This document shows positions 12,001 through 27,000 of a stretch of 64,000 bases of DNA, in pieces. Within the stretch, counting starts at the first letter, position 1. Every line of letters begins with the position of its first letter. Source of the stretch: Aplysia californica (Eukaryota; Mollusca; Gastropoda; Aplysiida; Aplysiidae); assembly GCF_000002075.1 (NCBI RefSeq), contig NW_004797344.1:1154422-1218421 (forward strand). The letters run 5' to 3'. Below the pieces are notes generated by a model, which saw only the letters and a program-made list of their open reading frames with translations, did not search any database and was not told the DNA's origin. The position numbers were made by a program, and so were the translations under genes.

Positions 12001-15000
12001 CTTAAGGACTTAATGAATGAGGGTTTTTTTTAGACAGAAAGAAGAGGAAAGTTTATGCCTTAGTTTTGATGAAAACACGAGTGATGATTTGACAGTGGGT
12101 TTTCATAAGTAGATTTACTCGTGTGTACATAGCTAGCCTGCCTAGGAAATGGCTTTTGCGTTGGCATGGAGGGAATCTGGGATGAGCCATTCATCCATTC
12201 GATGACAATGGGAAATGGAACATTAGCTCATGAGTAGGGGGATATAGCAGTACTGGTTGAGTAAGCTGCGTAGAAGACATTGTGATGGGTGTTTGAGGAG
12301 AAGCGTTTGACTGTGATTGAAAGCATGTTTTTTTTCTGGTTTCAGTGCGTCCCAAGACACCAACCCTGAGCAGAGCTCCTACAGATGCTACCATTGAGAG
12401 CGGCACATCTGTGACGTTGACATGTGCAACACTGAGCAGTGGAGTTGTGACCTACACATTTTCACAGGGCAGCACCCAGGTTCAAAGCGGCTCCAGCGCC
12501 ACATACGATTTGGCAAGTGCTGCCACCTCAGACACTGGGTCTTACACGTGTATTGCCAGCATCAGTTCAGTGGACTCCGTTGCCAGCAACACAGAGACCA
12601 TGACAGTTGTCGGTGAGTATGATGTCAAGTTCTAGGAGGGCAGGGAATAAGGAAGAGAGATGAGACTGAGAGAGGAGTATTTTGTCCCTTTGTGACACGG
12701 TTGACAGAAAAGAAGGATGGAAGAGGAACCTCCATTTGATGTTGTCTGCTGTAGGTTTACGTGCTGGTGAGAAGCAGCGTGGTTGAGCATACTCTTCTGT
12801 TTGTTTCCTCAGATAAACCAACGACGCCCACTTTGGCTACCGACAATAGTGACCCAACGGATGGCGATGCCATAACACTGACGTGTACAGCCACAGAGGC
12901 CGCGGTAAACAACTATGAGTTCAAACTGGGCTCAACGTCACTGGCTTCTGGAAGTAGCAGCACATATTCCATAAGCACTGCAACTATCGGCGCAGATGAT
13001 GGCAGCTACACCTGTATTGTGTCCATCGACACCGTGGCCTCAGATGCCAGTAGTGCCGTGGTCGTTGCGCGTGAGTAGAGCAGTATTATATTTGGACTGT
13101 GAGTGTGTCTGTGTCTGTATCGAATACAAAAGTGGGCACGCCGGGGAAAATGTGTGTTGTGTTTACGCGTGACGTTGATTTTTGACAAATTGTTTTCTTC
13201 CGTTTTCACATTTCTGTTTGTTAAGTTTAAGGTTCTTGCTGGTGGAATGTGGGAGGGGTCTTAAGGACTTAATGAATGAGGGTTTTTTTTAGACAGAAAG
13301 AAGAGGAAAGTTTATGCCTTAGTTTTGATGAAAACACGAGTGATGATTTGACAGTGGGTTTTCATAAGTAGATTTACTCGTGTGTACATAGCTAGCCTGC
13401 CTAGGAAATGGCTTTTGCGTTGGCATGGAGGGAATCTGGGATGAGCCATTCATCCATTCGATGACAATGGGAAATGGAACATTAGCTCATGAGTAGGGGG
13501 ATATAGCAGTACTGGTTGAGTAAGCTGCGTAGAAGACATTGTGATGGGTGTTTGAGGAGAAGCGTTTGACTGTGATTAAAAGCATGTTTTTTTCTGGTTT
13601 CAGTGCGTCCCAAGACACCAACCCTGAGCAGAGCTCCTACAGATGCTACCATTGAGAGCGGCACATCTGTGACGTTGACATGTGCAACACTGAGCAGTGG
13701 AATTGTGACCTACACATTTTCACAGGGCAGCACCCAGGTTCAAAGCGGCTCCAGCGCCACATACGATTTGGCAAGTGCTGCCACCTCAGACACTGGGTCT
13801 TACACGTGTATTGCCAGTATCAGTTCAGTGGACTCCGTTGCCAGCAACACAGAGACCATGACAGTTGTCGGTGAGTATGATGTCAAGTTCTAGGAGGGCA
13901 GGGAATAAGGAAGAGAGATGAGACTGAGAGAGGAGTATTTTGTCCCTTTGTGACACGGTTGACAGAAAAGAAGGATGGAAGAGGAACCTCCATTTGATGT
14001 TGTCTGCTGTAGGTTTACGTGCTGGTGAGAAGCAGCGTGGTTGAGCATACTCTTCTGTTTGTTTCCTCAGATAAACCAACGACGCCCACTTTGGCTACCG
14101 ACAATAGTGACCCAACGGATGGCGATGCCATAACACTGACGTGTACAGCCACAGAGGCCGCGGTAAACAACTATGAGTTCAAACTGGGCTCAACGTCACT
14201 GGCTTCTGGAAGTAGCAGCACATATTCCATAAGCACTGCAACTATCGGCGCAGATGATGGCAGCTACACCTGTATTGTGTCCATCGACACCGTGGCCTCA
14301 GATGTCAGTAGTGCCGTGGTCGTTGCGCGTGAGTAGAGCAGTATTATATTTGGACTGTGAGTGTGTCTGTGTCTGTATCGAATACAAAAGTGGGCACGCC
14401 GGGGAAAATGTGTGTTGTGTTTACGCGTGACGTTGATTTTTGACAAATTGTTTTCTTCCGTTTTCACATTTCTGTTTGTTAAGTTTAAGTTTCTTGCTAC
14501 TGGAATGTGGGAGGGGTCTTAGGGACTTAATGAATTAGGCTTTTTTAGACAGAATGAGCAAAGTTTATGTCTAATTTTGAGAAAAACACGAGTGATGGTT
14601 TGACAGTGGGTTTTCATAAGTAGATTTACTCGTGTGTACATAGCTAGCCTGACTAGGAAATGGCTTTTGCGTTGGCATGGAGGGAATCTGGGATGAGCCA
14701 TTCATCCATTCGATGACAGAGGGAAATGGAACATTAGCTCATGAGTAGGGGGATATAGCAGTACTGGTTGAGTAAGCTGCGTAGAAGACATTGTGATGGG
14801 TGTTTGAGGAGAAGCGTTTGACTGTGATTGAAAGCATGTTTTTTTTCTGGTTTCAGTGCGTCCCAAGACACCAACCCTGAGCAGAGCTCCTACAGATGCT
14901 ACCATTGAGAGCGGCACATCTGTGACGTTGACATGTGCAACACTGAGCAGTGGAGTTGTGACCTACACATTTTCACAGGGCAGCACCCAGGTTCAAAGCG

Positions 15001-18000
15001 GCTCCAGCGCCACATACGATTTGGCAAGTGCTGCCACCTCAGACACTGGGTCTTACACGTGTATTGCCAGCATCAGTTCAGTGGACTCCGTTGCCAGCAA
15101 CACAGAGACCATGACAGTTGTCGGTGAGTATGATGTCAAGTTCTAGGAGGGCAGGGAATAAGGAAGAGAGATGAGACTGAGAGAGGAGTATTTTGTCCCT
15201 TTGTGACACGGTTGACAGAAAAGAAGGATGGAAGAGGAACCTCCATTTGATGTTGTCTGCTGTAGGTTTACGTGCTGGTGAGAAGCAGCGTGGTTGAGCA
15301 TACTCTTCTGTTTGTTTCCTCAGATAAACCAACGACGCCCACTTTGGCTACCGACAATAGTGACCCAACGGATGGCGATGCCATAACACTGACGTGTACA
15401 GCCACAGAGGCCGCGGTAAACAACTATGAGTTCAAACTGGGCTCAACGTCACTGGCTTCTGGAAGTAGCAGCACATATTCCATAAGCACTGCAACTATCG
15501 GCGCAGATGATGGCAGCTACACCTGTATTGTGTCCATCGACACCGTGGCCTCAGATGTCAGTAGTGCCGTGGTCGTTGCGCGTGAGTAGAGCAGTATTAT
15601 ATTTGGACTGTGAGTGTGTCTGTGTCTGTATCGAATACAAAAGTGGGCACGCCGGGGAAAATGTGTGTTGTGTTTACGCGTGACGTTGATTTTTGACAAA
15701 TTGTTTTCTTCCGTTTTCACATTTCTGTTTGTTAAGTTTAAGTTTCTTGCTACTGGAATGTGGGAGGGGTCTTAGGGACTTAATGAATTAGGCTTTTTTA
15801 GACAGAATGAGCAAAGTTTATGTCTAATTTTGAGAAAAACACGAGTGATGGTTTGACAGTGGGTTTTCATAAGTAGATTTACTCGTGTGTACATAGCTAG
15901 CCTGACTAGGAAATGGCTTTTGCGTTGGCATGGAGGGAATCTGGGATGAGCCATTCATCCATTCGATGACAGAGGGAAATGGAACATTAGCTCATGAGTA
16001 GGGGGATATAGCAGTACTGGTTGAGTAAGCTGCGTAGAAGACATTATGATGGGTGTTTGAGGAGAAGCGTTTGACTGTGATTGAAAGCATGTTTTTTTTC
16101 TGGTTTCAGTGCGTCCCAAGACACCAACCCTGAGCAGAGCTCCTACAGATGCTACCATTGAGAGCGGCACATCTGTGACGTTGACATGTGCAACACTGAG
16201 CAGTGGAGTTGTGACCTACACATTTTCACAGGGCAGCACCCAGGTTCAAAGCGGCTCCAGCGCCACATACGATTTGGCAAGTGCTGCCACCTCAGACACT
16301 GGGTCTTACACGTGTATTGCCAGCATCAGTTCAGTGGACTCCGTTGCCAGCAACACAGAGACCATGACAGTTGTCGGTGAGTATGATGTCAAGTTCTAGG
16401 AGGGCAGGGAATAAGGAAGAGAGATGAGACTGAGAGAGGAGTATTTTGTCCCTTTGTGACACGGTTGACAGAAAAGAAGGATGGAAGAGGAACCTCCATT
16501 TGATGTTGTCTGCTGTAGGTTTACGTGCTGGTGAGAAGCAGCGTGGTTGAGCATACTCTTCTGTTTGTTTCCTCAGATAAACCAACGACGCCCACTTTGG
16601 CTACCGACAATAGTGACCCAACGGATGGCGATGCCATAACACTGACGTGTACAGCCACAGAGGCCGCGGTAAACAACTATGAGTTCAAACTGGGCTCAAC
16701 GTCACTGGCTTCTGGAAGTAGCAGCACATATTCCATAAGCACTGCAACTATCGGCGCAGATGATGGCAGCTACACCTGTATTGTGTCCATCGACACCGTG
16801 GCCTCAGATGTCAGTAGTGCCGTGGTCGTTGCGCGTGAGTAGAGCAGTATTATATTTGGACTGTGAGTGTGTCTGTGTCTGTATCGAATACAAAAGTGGG
16901 CACGCCGGGGAAAATGTGTGTTGTGTTTACGCGTGACGTTGATTTTTGACAAATTGTTTTCTTCCGTTTTCACATTTCTGTTTGTTAAGTTTAAGTTTCT
17001 TGCTACTGGAATGTGGGAGGGGTCTTAGGGACTTAATGAATTAGGCTTTTTTAGACAGAATGAGCAAAGTTTATGTCTAATTTTGAGAAAAACACGAGTG
17101 ATGGTTTGACAGTGGGTTTTCATAAGTAGATTTACTCGTGTGTACATAGCTAGCCTGACTAGGAAATGGCTTTTGCGTTGGCATGGAGGGAATCTGGGAT
17201 GAGCCATTCATCCATTCGATGACAGAGGGAAATGGAACATTAGCTCATGAGTAGGGGGATATAGCAGTACTGGTTGAGTAAGCTGCGTAGAAGACATTAT
17301 GATGGGTGTTTGAGGAGAAGCGTTTGACTGTGATTGAAAGCATGTTTTTTTTCTGGTTTCAGTGCGTCCCAAGACACCAACCCTGAGCAGAGCTCCTACA
17401 GATGCTACCATTGAGAGCGGCACATCTGTGACGTTGACATGTGCAACACTGAGCAGTGGAGTTGTGACCTACACATTTTCACAGGGCAGCACCCAGGTTC
17501 AAAGCGGCTCCAGCGCCACATACGATTTGGCAAGTGCTGCCACCTCAGACACTGGGTCTTACACGTGTATTGCCAGCATCAGTTCAGTGGACTCCGTTGC
17601 CAGCAACACAGAGACCATGACAGTTGTCGGTGAGTATGATGTCAAGTTCTAGGAGGGCAGGGAATAAGGAAGAGAGATGAGACTGAGAGAGGAGTATTTT
17701 GTCCCTTTGTGACACGGTTGACAGAAAAGAAGGATGGAAGAGGAACCTCCATTTGATGTTGTCTGCTGTAGGTTTACGTGCTGGTGAGAAGCAGCGTGGT
17801 TGAGCATACTCTTCTGTTTGTTTCCTCAGATAAACCAACGACGCCCACTTTGGCTACCGACAATAGTGACCCAACGGATGGCGATGCCATAACACTGACG
17901 TGTACAGCCACAGAGGCCGCGGTAAACAACTATGAGTTCAAACTGGGCTCAACGTCACTGGCTTCTGGAAGTAGCAGCACATATTCCATAAGCACTGCAA

Positions 18001-21000
18001 CTATCGGCGCAGATGATGGCAGCTACACCTGTATTGTGTCCATCGACACCGTGGCCTCAGATGTCAGTAGTGCCGTGGTCGTTGCGCGTGAGTAGAGCAG
18101 TATTATATTTGGACTGTGAGTGTGTCTGTGTCTGTATCGAATACAAAAGTGGGCACGCCGGGGAAAATGTGTGTTGTGTTTACGCGTGACGTTGATTTTT
18201 GACAAATTGTTTTCTTCCGTTTTCACATTTCTGTTTGTTAAGTTTAAGTTTCTTGCTACTGGAATGTGGGAGGGGTCTTAGGGACTTAATGAATTAGGCT
18301 TTTTTAGACAGAATGAGCAAAGTTTATGTCTAATTTTGAGAAAAACACGAGTGATGGTTTGACAGTGGGTTTTCATAAGTAGATTTACTCGTGTGTACAT
18401 AGCTAGCCTGACTAGGAAATGGCTTTTGCGTTGGCATGGAGGGAATCTGGGATGAGCCATTCATCCATTCGATGACAGAGGGAAATGGAACATTAGCTCA
18501 TGAGTAGGGGGATATAGCAGTACTGGTTGAGTAAGCTGCGTAGAAGACATTATGATGGGTGTTTGAGGAGAAGCGTTTGACTGTGATTGAAAGCATGTTT
18601 TTTTTCTGGTTTCAGTGCGTCCCAAGACACCAACCCTGAGCAGAGCTCCTACAGATGCTACCATTGAGAGCGGCACATCTGTGACGTTGACATGTGCAAC
18701 ACTGAGCAGTGGAGTTGTGACCTACACATTTTCACAGGGCAGCACCCAGGTTCAAAGCGGCTCCAGCGCCACATACGATTTGGCAAGTGCTGCCACCTCA
18801 GACACTGGGTCTTACACGTGTATTGCCAGCATCAGTTCAGTGGACTCCGTTGCCAGCAACACAGAGACCATGACAGTTGTCGGTGAGTATGATGTCAAGT
18901 TCTAGGAGGGCAGGGAATAAGGAAGAGAGATGAGACTGAGAGAGGAGTATTTTGTCCCTTTGTGACACGGTTGACAGAAAAGAAGGATGGAAGAGGAACC
19001 TCCATTTGATGTTGTCTGCTGTAGGTTTACGTGCTGGTGAGAAGCAGCGTGGTTGAGCATACTCTTCTGTTTGTTTCCTCAGATAAACCAACGACGCCCA
19101 CTTTGGCTACCGACAATAGTGACCCAACGGATGGCGATGCCATAACACTGACGTGTACAGCCACAGAGGCCGCGGTAAACAACTATGAGTTCAAACTGGG
19201 CTCAACGTCACTGGCTTCTGGAAGTAGCAGCACATATTCCATAAGCACTGCAACTATCGGCGCAGATGATGGCAGCTACACCTGTATTGTGTCCATCGAC
19301 ACCGTGGCCTCAGATGCCAGTAGTGCCGTGGTCGTTGCGCGTGAGTAGAGCAGTATTATATTTGGACTGTGAGTGTGTCTGTGTCTGTATCGAATACAAA
19401 AGTGGGCACGCCGGGGAAAATGTGTGTTGTGTTTACGCGTGACGTTGATTTTTGACAAATTGTTTTCTTCCGTTTTCACATTTCTGTTTGTTAAGTTTAA
19501 GTTTCTTGCTGGTGGAATGTGGGAGGGGTCTTAAGGACTTAATGAATGAGGGTTTTTTTTAGACAGAAAGAAGAGGAAAGTTTATGCCTTAGTTTTGATG
19601 AAAACACGAGTGATGATTTGACAGTGGGTTTTCATAAGTAGATTTACTCGTGTGTACATAGCTAGCCTGACTAGGAAATGGCTTTTGCGTTGGCATGGAG
19701 GGAATCTGGGATGAGCCATTCATCCATTCGATGACAGAGGGAAATGGAACATTAGCTCATGAGTAGGGGGATATAGCAGTACTGGTTGAGTAAGCTGCGT
19801 AGAAGACATTATGATGGGTGTTTGAGGAGAAGCGTTTGACTGTGATTGAAAGCATGTTTTTTTTCTGGTTTCAGTGCGTCCCAAGACACCAACCCTGAGC
19901 AGAGCTCCTACAGATGCTACCATTGAGAGCGGCACATCTGTGACGTTGACATGTGCAACACTGAGCAGTGGAGTTGTGACCTACACATTTTCACAGGGCA
20001 GCACCCAGGTTCAAAGCGGCTCCAGCGCCACATACGATTTGGCAAGTGCTGCCACCTCAGACACTGGGTCTTACACGTGTATTGCCAGCATCAGTTCAGT
20101 GGACTCCGTTGCCAGCAACACAGAGACCATGACAGTTGTCGGTGAGTATGATGTCAAGTTCTAGGAGGGCAGGGAATAAGGAAGAGAGATGAGACTGAGA
20201 GAGGAGTATTTTGTCCCTTTGTGACACGGTTGACAGAAAAGAAGGATGGAAGAGGAACCTCCATTTGATGTTGTCTGCTGTAGGTTTACGTGCTGGTGAG
20301 AAGCAGCGTGGTTGAGCATACTCTTCTGTTTGTTTCCTCAGATAAACCAACGACGCCCACTTTGGCTACCGACAATAGTGACCCAACGGATGGCGATGCC
20401 ATAACACTGACGTGTACAGCCACAGAGGCCGCGGTAAACAACTATGAGTTCAAACTGGGCTCAACGTCACTGGCTTCTGGAAGTAGCAGCACATATTCCA
20501 TAAGCACTGCAACTATCGGCGCAGATGATGGCAGCTACACCTGTATTGTGTCCATCGACACCGTGGCCTCAGATGCCAGTAGTGCCGTGGTCGTTGCGCG
20601 TGAGTAGAGCAGTATTATATTTGGACTGTGAGTGTGTCTGTGTCTGTATCGAATACAAAAGTGGGCACGCCGGGGAAAATGTGTGTTGTGTTTACGCGTG
20701 ACGTTGATTTTTGACAAATTGTTTTCTTCCGTTTTCACATTTCTGTTTGTTAAGTTTAAGGTTCTTGCTGGTGGAATGTGGGAGGGGTCTTAAGGACTTA
20801 ATGAATGAGGGTTTTTTTTAGACAGAAAGAAGAGGAAAGTTTATGCCTTAGTTTTGATGAAAACACGAGTGATGATTTGACAGTGGGTTTTCATAAGTAG
20901 ATTTACTCGTGTGTACATAGCTAGCCTGACTAGGAAATGGCTTTTGCGTTGGCATGGAGGGAATCTGGGATGAGCCATTCATCCATTCGATGACAGAGGG

Positions 21001-24000
21001 AAATGGAACATTAGCTCATGAGTAGGGGGATATAGCAGTACTGGTTGAGTAAGCTGCGTAGAAGACATTATGATGGGTGTTTGAGGAGAAGCGTTTGACT
21101 GTGATTGAAAGCATGTTTTTTTTCTGGTTTCAGTGCGTCCCAAGACACCAACCCTGAGCAGAGCTCCTACAGATGCTACCATTGAGAGCGGCACATCTGT
21201 GACGTTGACATGTGCAACACTGAGCAGTGGAGTTGTGACCTACACATTTTCACAGGGCAGCACCCAGGTTCAAAGCGGCTCCAGCGCCACATACGATTTG
21301 GCAAGTGCTGCCACCTCAGACACTGGGTCTTACACGTGTATTGCCAGCATCAGTTCAGTGGACTCCGTTGCCAGCAACACAGAGACCATGACAGTTGTCG
21401 GTGAGTATGATGTCAAGTTCTAGGAGGGCAGGGAATAAGGAAGAGAGATGAGACTGAGAGAGGAGTATTTTGTCCCTTTGTGACACGGTTGACAGAAAAG
21501 AAGGATGGAAGAGGAACCTCCATTTGATGTTGTCTGCTGTAGGTTTACGTGCTGGTGAGAAGCAGCGTGGTTGAGCATACTCTTCTGTTTGTTTCCTCAG
21601 ATAAACCAACGACGCCCACTTTGGCTACCGACAATAGTGACCCAACGGATGGCGATGCCATAACACTGACGTGTACAGCCACAGAGGCCGCGGTAAACAA
21701 CTATGAGTTCAAACTGGGCTCAACGTCACTGGCTTCTGGAAGTAGCAGCACATATTCCATAAGCACTGCAACTATCGGCGCAGATGATGGCAGCTACACC
21801 TGTATTGTGTCCATCGACACCGTGGCCTCAGATGCCAGTAGTGCCGTGGTCGTTGCGCGTGAGTAGAGCAGTATTATATTTGGACTGTGAGTGTGTCTGT
21901 GTCTGTATCGAATACAAAAGTGGGCACGCCGGGGAAAATGTGTGTTGTGTTTACGCGTGACGTTGATTTTTGACAAATTGTTTTCTTCCGTTTTCACATT
22001 TCTGTTTGTTAAGTTTAAGGTTCTTGCTGGTGGAATGTGGGAGGGGTCTTAGGGACTTAATGAATTAGGCTTTTTTAGACAGAATGAGCAAAGTTTATGT
22101 CTAATTTTGAGAAAAACACGAGTGATGGTTTGACAGTGGGTTTTCATAAGTAGATTTACTCGTGTGTACATAGCTAGCCTGACTAGGAAATGGCTTTTGC
22201 GTTGGCATGGAGGGAATCTGGGATGAGCCATTCATCCATTCGATGACAGAGGGAAATGGAACATTAGCTCATGAGTAGGGGGATATAGCAGTACTGGTTG
22301 AGTAAGCTGCGTAGAAGACATTATGATGGGTGTTTGAGGAGAAGCGTTTGACTGTGATTGAAAGCATGTTTTTTTTCTGGTTTCAGTGCGTCCCAAGACA
22401 CCAACCCTGAGCAGAGCTCCTACAGATGCTACCATTGAGAGCGGCACATCTGTGACGTTGACATGTGCAACACTGAGCAGTGGAGTTGTGACCTACACAT
22501 TTTCACAGGGCAGCACCCAGGTTCAAAGCGGCTCCAGCGCCACATACGATTTGGCAAGTGCTGCCACCTCAGACACTGGGTCTTACACGTGTATTGCCAG
22601 CATCAGTTCAGTGGACTCCGTTGCCAGCAACACAGAGACCATGACAGTTGTCGGTGAGTATGATGTCAAGTTCTAGGAGGGCAGGGAATAAGGAAGAGAG
22701 ATGAGACTGAGAGAGGAGTATTTTGTCCCTTTGTGACACGGTTGACAGAAAAGAAGGATGGAAGAGGAACCTCCATTTGATGTTGTCTGCTGTAGGTTTA
22801 CGTGCTGGTGAGAAGCAGCGTGGTTGAGCATACTCTTCTGTTTGTTTCCTCAGATAAACCAACGACGCCCACTTTGGCTACCGACAATAGTGACCCAACG
22901 GATGGCGATGCCATAACACTGACGTGTACAGCCACAGAGGCCGCGGTAAACAACTATGAGTTCAAACTGGGCTCAACGTCACTGGCTTCTGGAAGTAGCA
23001 GCACATATTCCATAAGCACTGCAACTATCGGCGCAGATGATGGCAGCTACACCTGTATTGTGTCCATCGACACCGTGGCCTCAGATGCAGTAGTGCCGTG
23101 GTCGTTGCGCGTGAGTAGAGCAGTATTATATTTGGACTGTGAGTGTGTCTGTGTCTGTATCGAATACAAAAGTGGGCACGCCGGGGAAAATGTGTGTTGT
23201 GTTTACGCGTGACGTTGATTTTTGACAAATTGTTTTCTTCCGTTTTCACATTTCTGTTTGTTAAGTTTAAGTTTCTTGCTGGTGGAATGTGGGAGGGGTC
23301 TTAGGGACTTAATGAATTAGGCTTTTCTTTTAGACAGAAAAAAGAGGAAAGTTTATGCCTTAGTTTTGATGAAAGCACGAGTGATGGTTTGACAGTGGGT
23401 TTTCAGAAGTAGATTTACTCGTGTGTACATAGCTAACCTGACAAAGAAATGGCTTTTGTGTTGGCATGGAGGGAATCTGGGATGAGCCATTCATCCATTC
23501 GATGACAGAGGGAAATGGAACATTAGCTCATGAGTAGGGGGATATAGCAGTACTGGTTGAGTAAGCTGCGTAGAAGACATTGTGATGGGTGTTTGAGGAG
23601 AAGCGTTTGACTGTGATTGAAAGCATGTTTTTTTTCTGGTTTCAGTGCGTCCCAAGACACCAACCCTGAGCAGAGCTCCTACAGATGCTACCATTGAGAG
23701 CGGCACATCTGTGACGTTGACATGTGCAACACTGAGCAGTGGAGTTGTGACCTACACATTTTCACAGGGCAGCACCCAGGTTCAAAGCGGCTCCAGCGCC
23801 ACATACGATTTGGCAAGTGCTGCCACCTCAGACACTGGGTCTTACACGTGTATTGCCAGCATCAGTTCAGTGGACTCCGTTGCCAGCAACACAGAGACCA
23901 TGACAGTTGTCGGTGAGTATGATGTCAAGTTCTAGGAGGGCAGGGAATAAGGAAGAGAGATGAGACTGAGAGAGGAGTATTTTGTCCCTTTGTGACACGG

Positions 24001-27000
24001 TTGACAGAAAAGAAGGATGGAAGAGGAACCTCCATTTGATGTTGTCTGCTGTAGGTTTACGTGCTGGTGAGAAGCAGCGTGGTTGAGCATACTCTTCTGT
24101 TTGTTTCCTCAGATAAACCAACGACGCCCACTTTGGCTACCGACAATAGTGACCCAACGGATGGCGATGCCATAACACTGACGTGTACAGCCACAGAGGC
24201 CGCGGTAAACAACTATGAGTTCAAACTGGGCTCAACGTCACTGGCTTCTGGAAGTAGCAGCACATATTCCATAAGCACTGCAACTATCGGCGCAGATGAT
24301 GGCAGCTACACCTGTATTGTGTCCATCGACACCGTGGCCTCAGATGCCAGTAGTGCCGTGGTCGTTGCGCGTGAGTAGAGCAGTATTATATTTGGACTGT
24401 GAGTGTGTCTGTGTCTGTATCGAATACAAAAGTGGGCACGCCGGGGAAAATGTGTGTTGTGTTTACGCGTGACGTTGATTTTTGACAAATTGTTTTCTTC
24501 CGTTTTCACATTTCTGTTTGTTAAGTTTAAGTTTCTTGCTGGTGGAATGTGGGAGGGGTCTTAGGGACTTAATGAATTAGGCTTTTCTTTTAGACAGAAA
24601 AAAGAGGAAAGTTTATGCCTTAGTTTTGATGAAAGCACGAGTGATGGTTTGACAGTGGGTTTTCAGAAGTAGATTTACTCGTGTGTACATAGCTAACCTG
24701 ACAAAGAAATGGCTTTTGTGTTGGCATGGAGGGAATCTGGGATGAGCCATTCATCCATTCGATGACAGAGGGAAATGGAACATTAGCTCATGAGTAGGGG
24801 GATATAGCAGTACTGGTTGAGTAAGCTGCGTAGAAGACATTGTGATGGGTGTTTGAGGAGAAGCGTTTGACTGTGATTGAAAGCATGTTTTTTTCTGGTT
24901 TCAGTGCGTCCCAAGACACCAACCCTGAGCAGAGCTCCTACAGATGCTACCATTGAGAGCGGCACATCTGTGACGTTGACATGTGCAACACTGAGCAGTG
25001 GAGTTGTGACCTACACATTTTCACAGGGCAGCACCCAGGTTCAAAGCGGCTCCAGCGCCACATACGATTTGGCAAGTGCTGCCACCTCAGACACTGGGTC
25101 TTACACGTGTATTGCCAGCATCAGTTCAGTGGACTCCGTTGCCAGCAACACAGAGACCATGACAGTTGTCGGTGAGTATGATGTCAAGTTCTAGGAGGGC
25201 AGGGAATAAGGAAGAGAGATGAGACTGAGAGAGGAGTATTTTGTCCCTTTGTGACACGGTTGACAGAAAAGAAGGATGGAAGAGGAACCTCCATTTGATG
25301 TTGTCTGCTGTAGGTTTACGTGCTGGTGAGAAGCAGCGTGGTTGAGCATACTCTTCTGTTTGTTTCCTCAGATAAACCAACGACGCCCACTTTGGCTACC
25401 GACAATAGTGACCCAACGGATGGCGATGCCATAACACTGACGTGTACAGCCACAGAGGCCGCGGTAAACAACTATGAGTTCAAACTGGGCTCAACGTCAC
25501 TGGCTTCTGGAAGTAGCAGCACATATTCCATAAGCACTGCAACTATCGGCGCAGATGATGGCAGCTACACCTGTATTGTGTCCATCGACACCGTGGCCTC
25601 AGATGCCAGTAGCGCCGTGGTCGTTGCGCGTGAGTAGAGCAGTATTATATTTGGACTGTGAGTGTGTCTGTGTCTGTATCGAATACAAAAGTGGGCACGC
25701 CGGGGAAAATGTGTGTTGTGTTTACGCGTGACGTTGATTTTTGACAAATTGTTTTCTTCCGTTTTCACATTTCTGTTTGTTAAGTTTAAGTTTCTTGCTG
25801 GTGGAATGTGGGAGGGGTCTTAGGGACTTAATGAATTAGGCTTTTCTTTTAGACAGAAAAAAGAGGAAAGTTTATGCCTTAGTTTTGATGAAAGCACGAG
25901 TGATGGTTTGACAGTGGGTTTTCAGAAGTAGATTTACTCGTGTGTACATAGCTAACCTGACAAAGAAATGGCTTTTGTGTTGGCATGGAGGGAATCTGGG
26001 ATGAGCCATTCATCCATTCGATGACAGAGGGAAATGGAACATTAGCTCATGAGTAGGGGGATATAGCAGTACTGGTTGAGTAAGCTGCGTAGAAGACATT
26101 GTGATGGGTGTTTGAGGAGAAGCGTTTGACTGTGATTGAAAGCATGTTTTTTTCTGGTTTCAGTGCGTCCCAAGACACCAACCCTGAGCAGAGCTCCTAC
26201 AGATGCTACCATTGAGAGCGGCACATCTGTGACGTTGACATGTGCAACACTGAGCAGTGGAGTTGTGACCTACACATTTTCACAGGGCAGCACCCAGGTT
26301 CAAAGCGGCTCCAGCGCCACATATGATTTGGCAAGTGCTGCCACCTCAGACACTGGGTCTTACACGTGTATTGCCAGCATCAGTTCAGTGGACTCCGTTG
26401 CCAGCAACACAGAGACCATGACAGTTGTCGGTGAGTATGATGTCAAGTTCTAGGAGGGTAGGGAATAAGGAAGAGAGATGAGACTGAGAGAGGAGTATTT
26501 TGTCCCTTTGTGACACGGTTGACAGAAAAGAAGGATGGAAGAGGAACCTCCATTTGATGTTGTCTGCTGTAGGTTTACGTGCTGGTGAGAAGCAGCGTGG
26601 TTGAGCATACTCTTCTGTTTGTTTCCTCAGATAAACCAACGACGCCCACTTTGGCTACCGACAATAGTGACCCAACGGATGGCGATGCCATAACACTGAC
26701 GTGTACAGCCACAGAGGCCGCGGTAAACAACTATGAGTTCAAACTGGGCTCAACGTCACTGGCTTCTGGAAGTAGCAGCACATATTCCATAAGCACTGCA
26801 ACTATCGGCGCAGATGATGGCAGCTACACCTGTATTGTGTCCATCGACACCGTGGCCTCAGATGCCAGTAGTGCCGTGGTCGTTGCGCGTGAGTAGAGCA
26901 GTATTATATTTGGACTGTGAGTGTGTCTGTGTCTGTATCGAATACAAAAGTGGGCACGCCGGGGAAAATGTGTGTTGTGTTTACGCGTGACGTTGATTTT

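Noticed and set aside
24877-24904. KACFFLVSV in frame ahead of exon B in seven-T copies
   Set aside because: It begins at TTG and is intron pyrimidine tract; the frame opens only when one T is missing.
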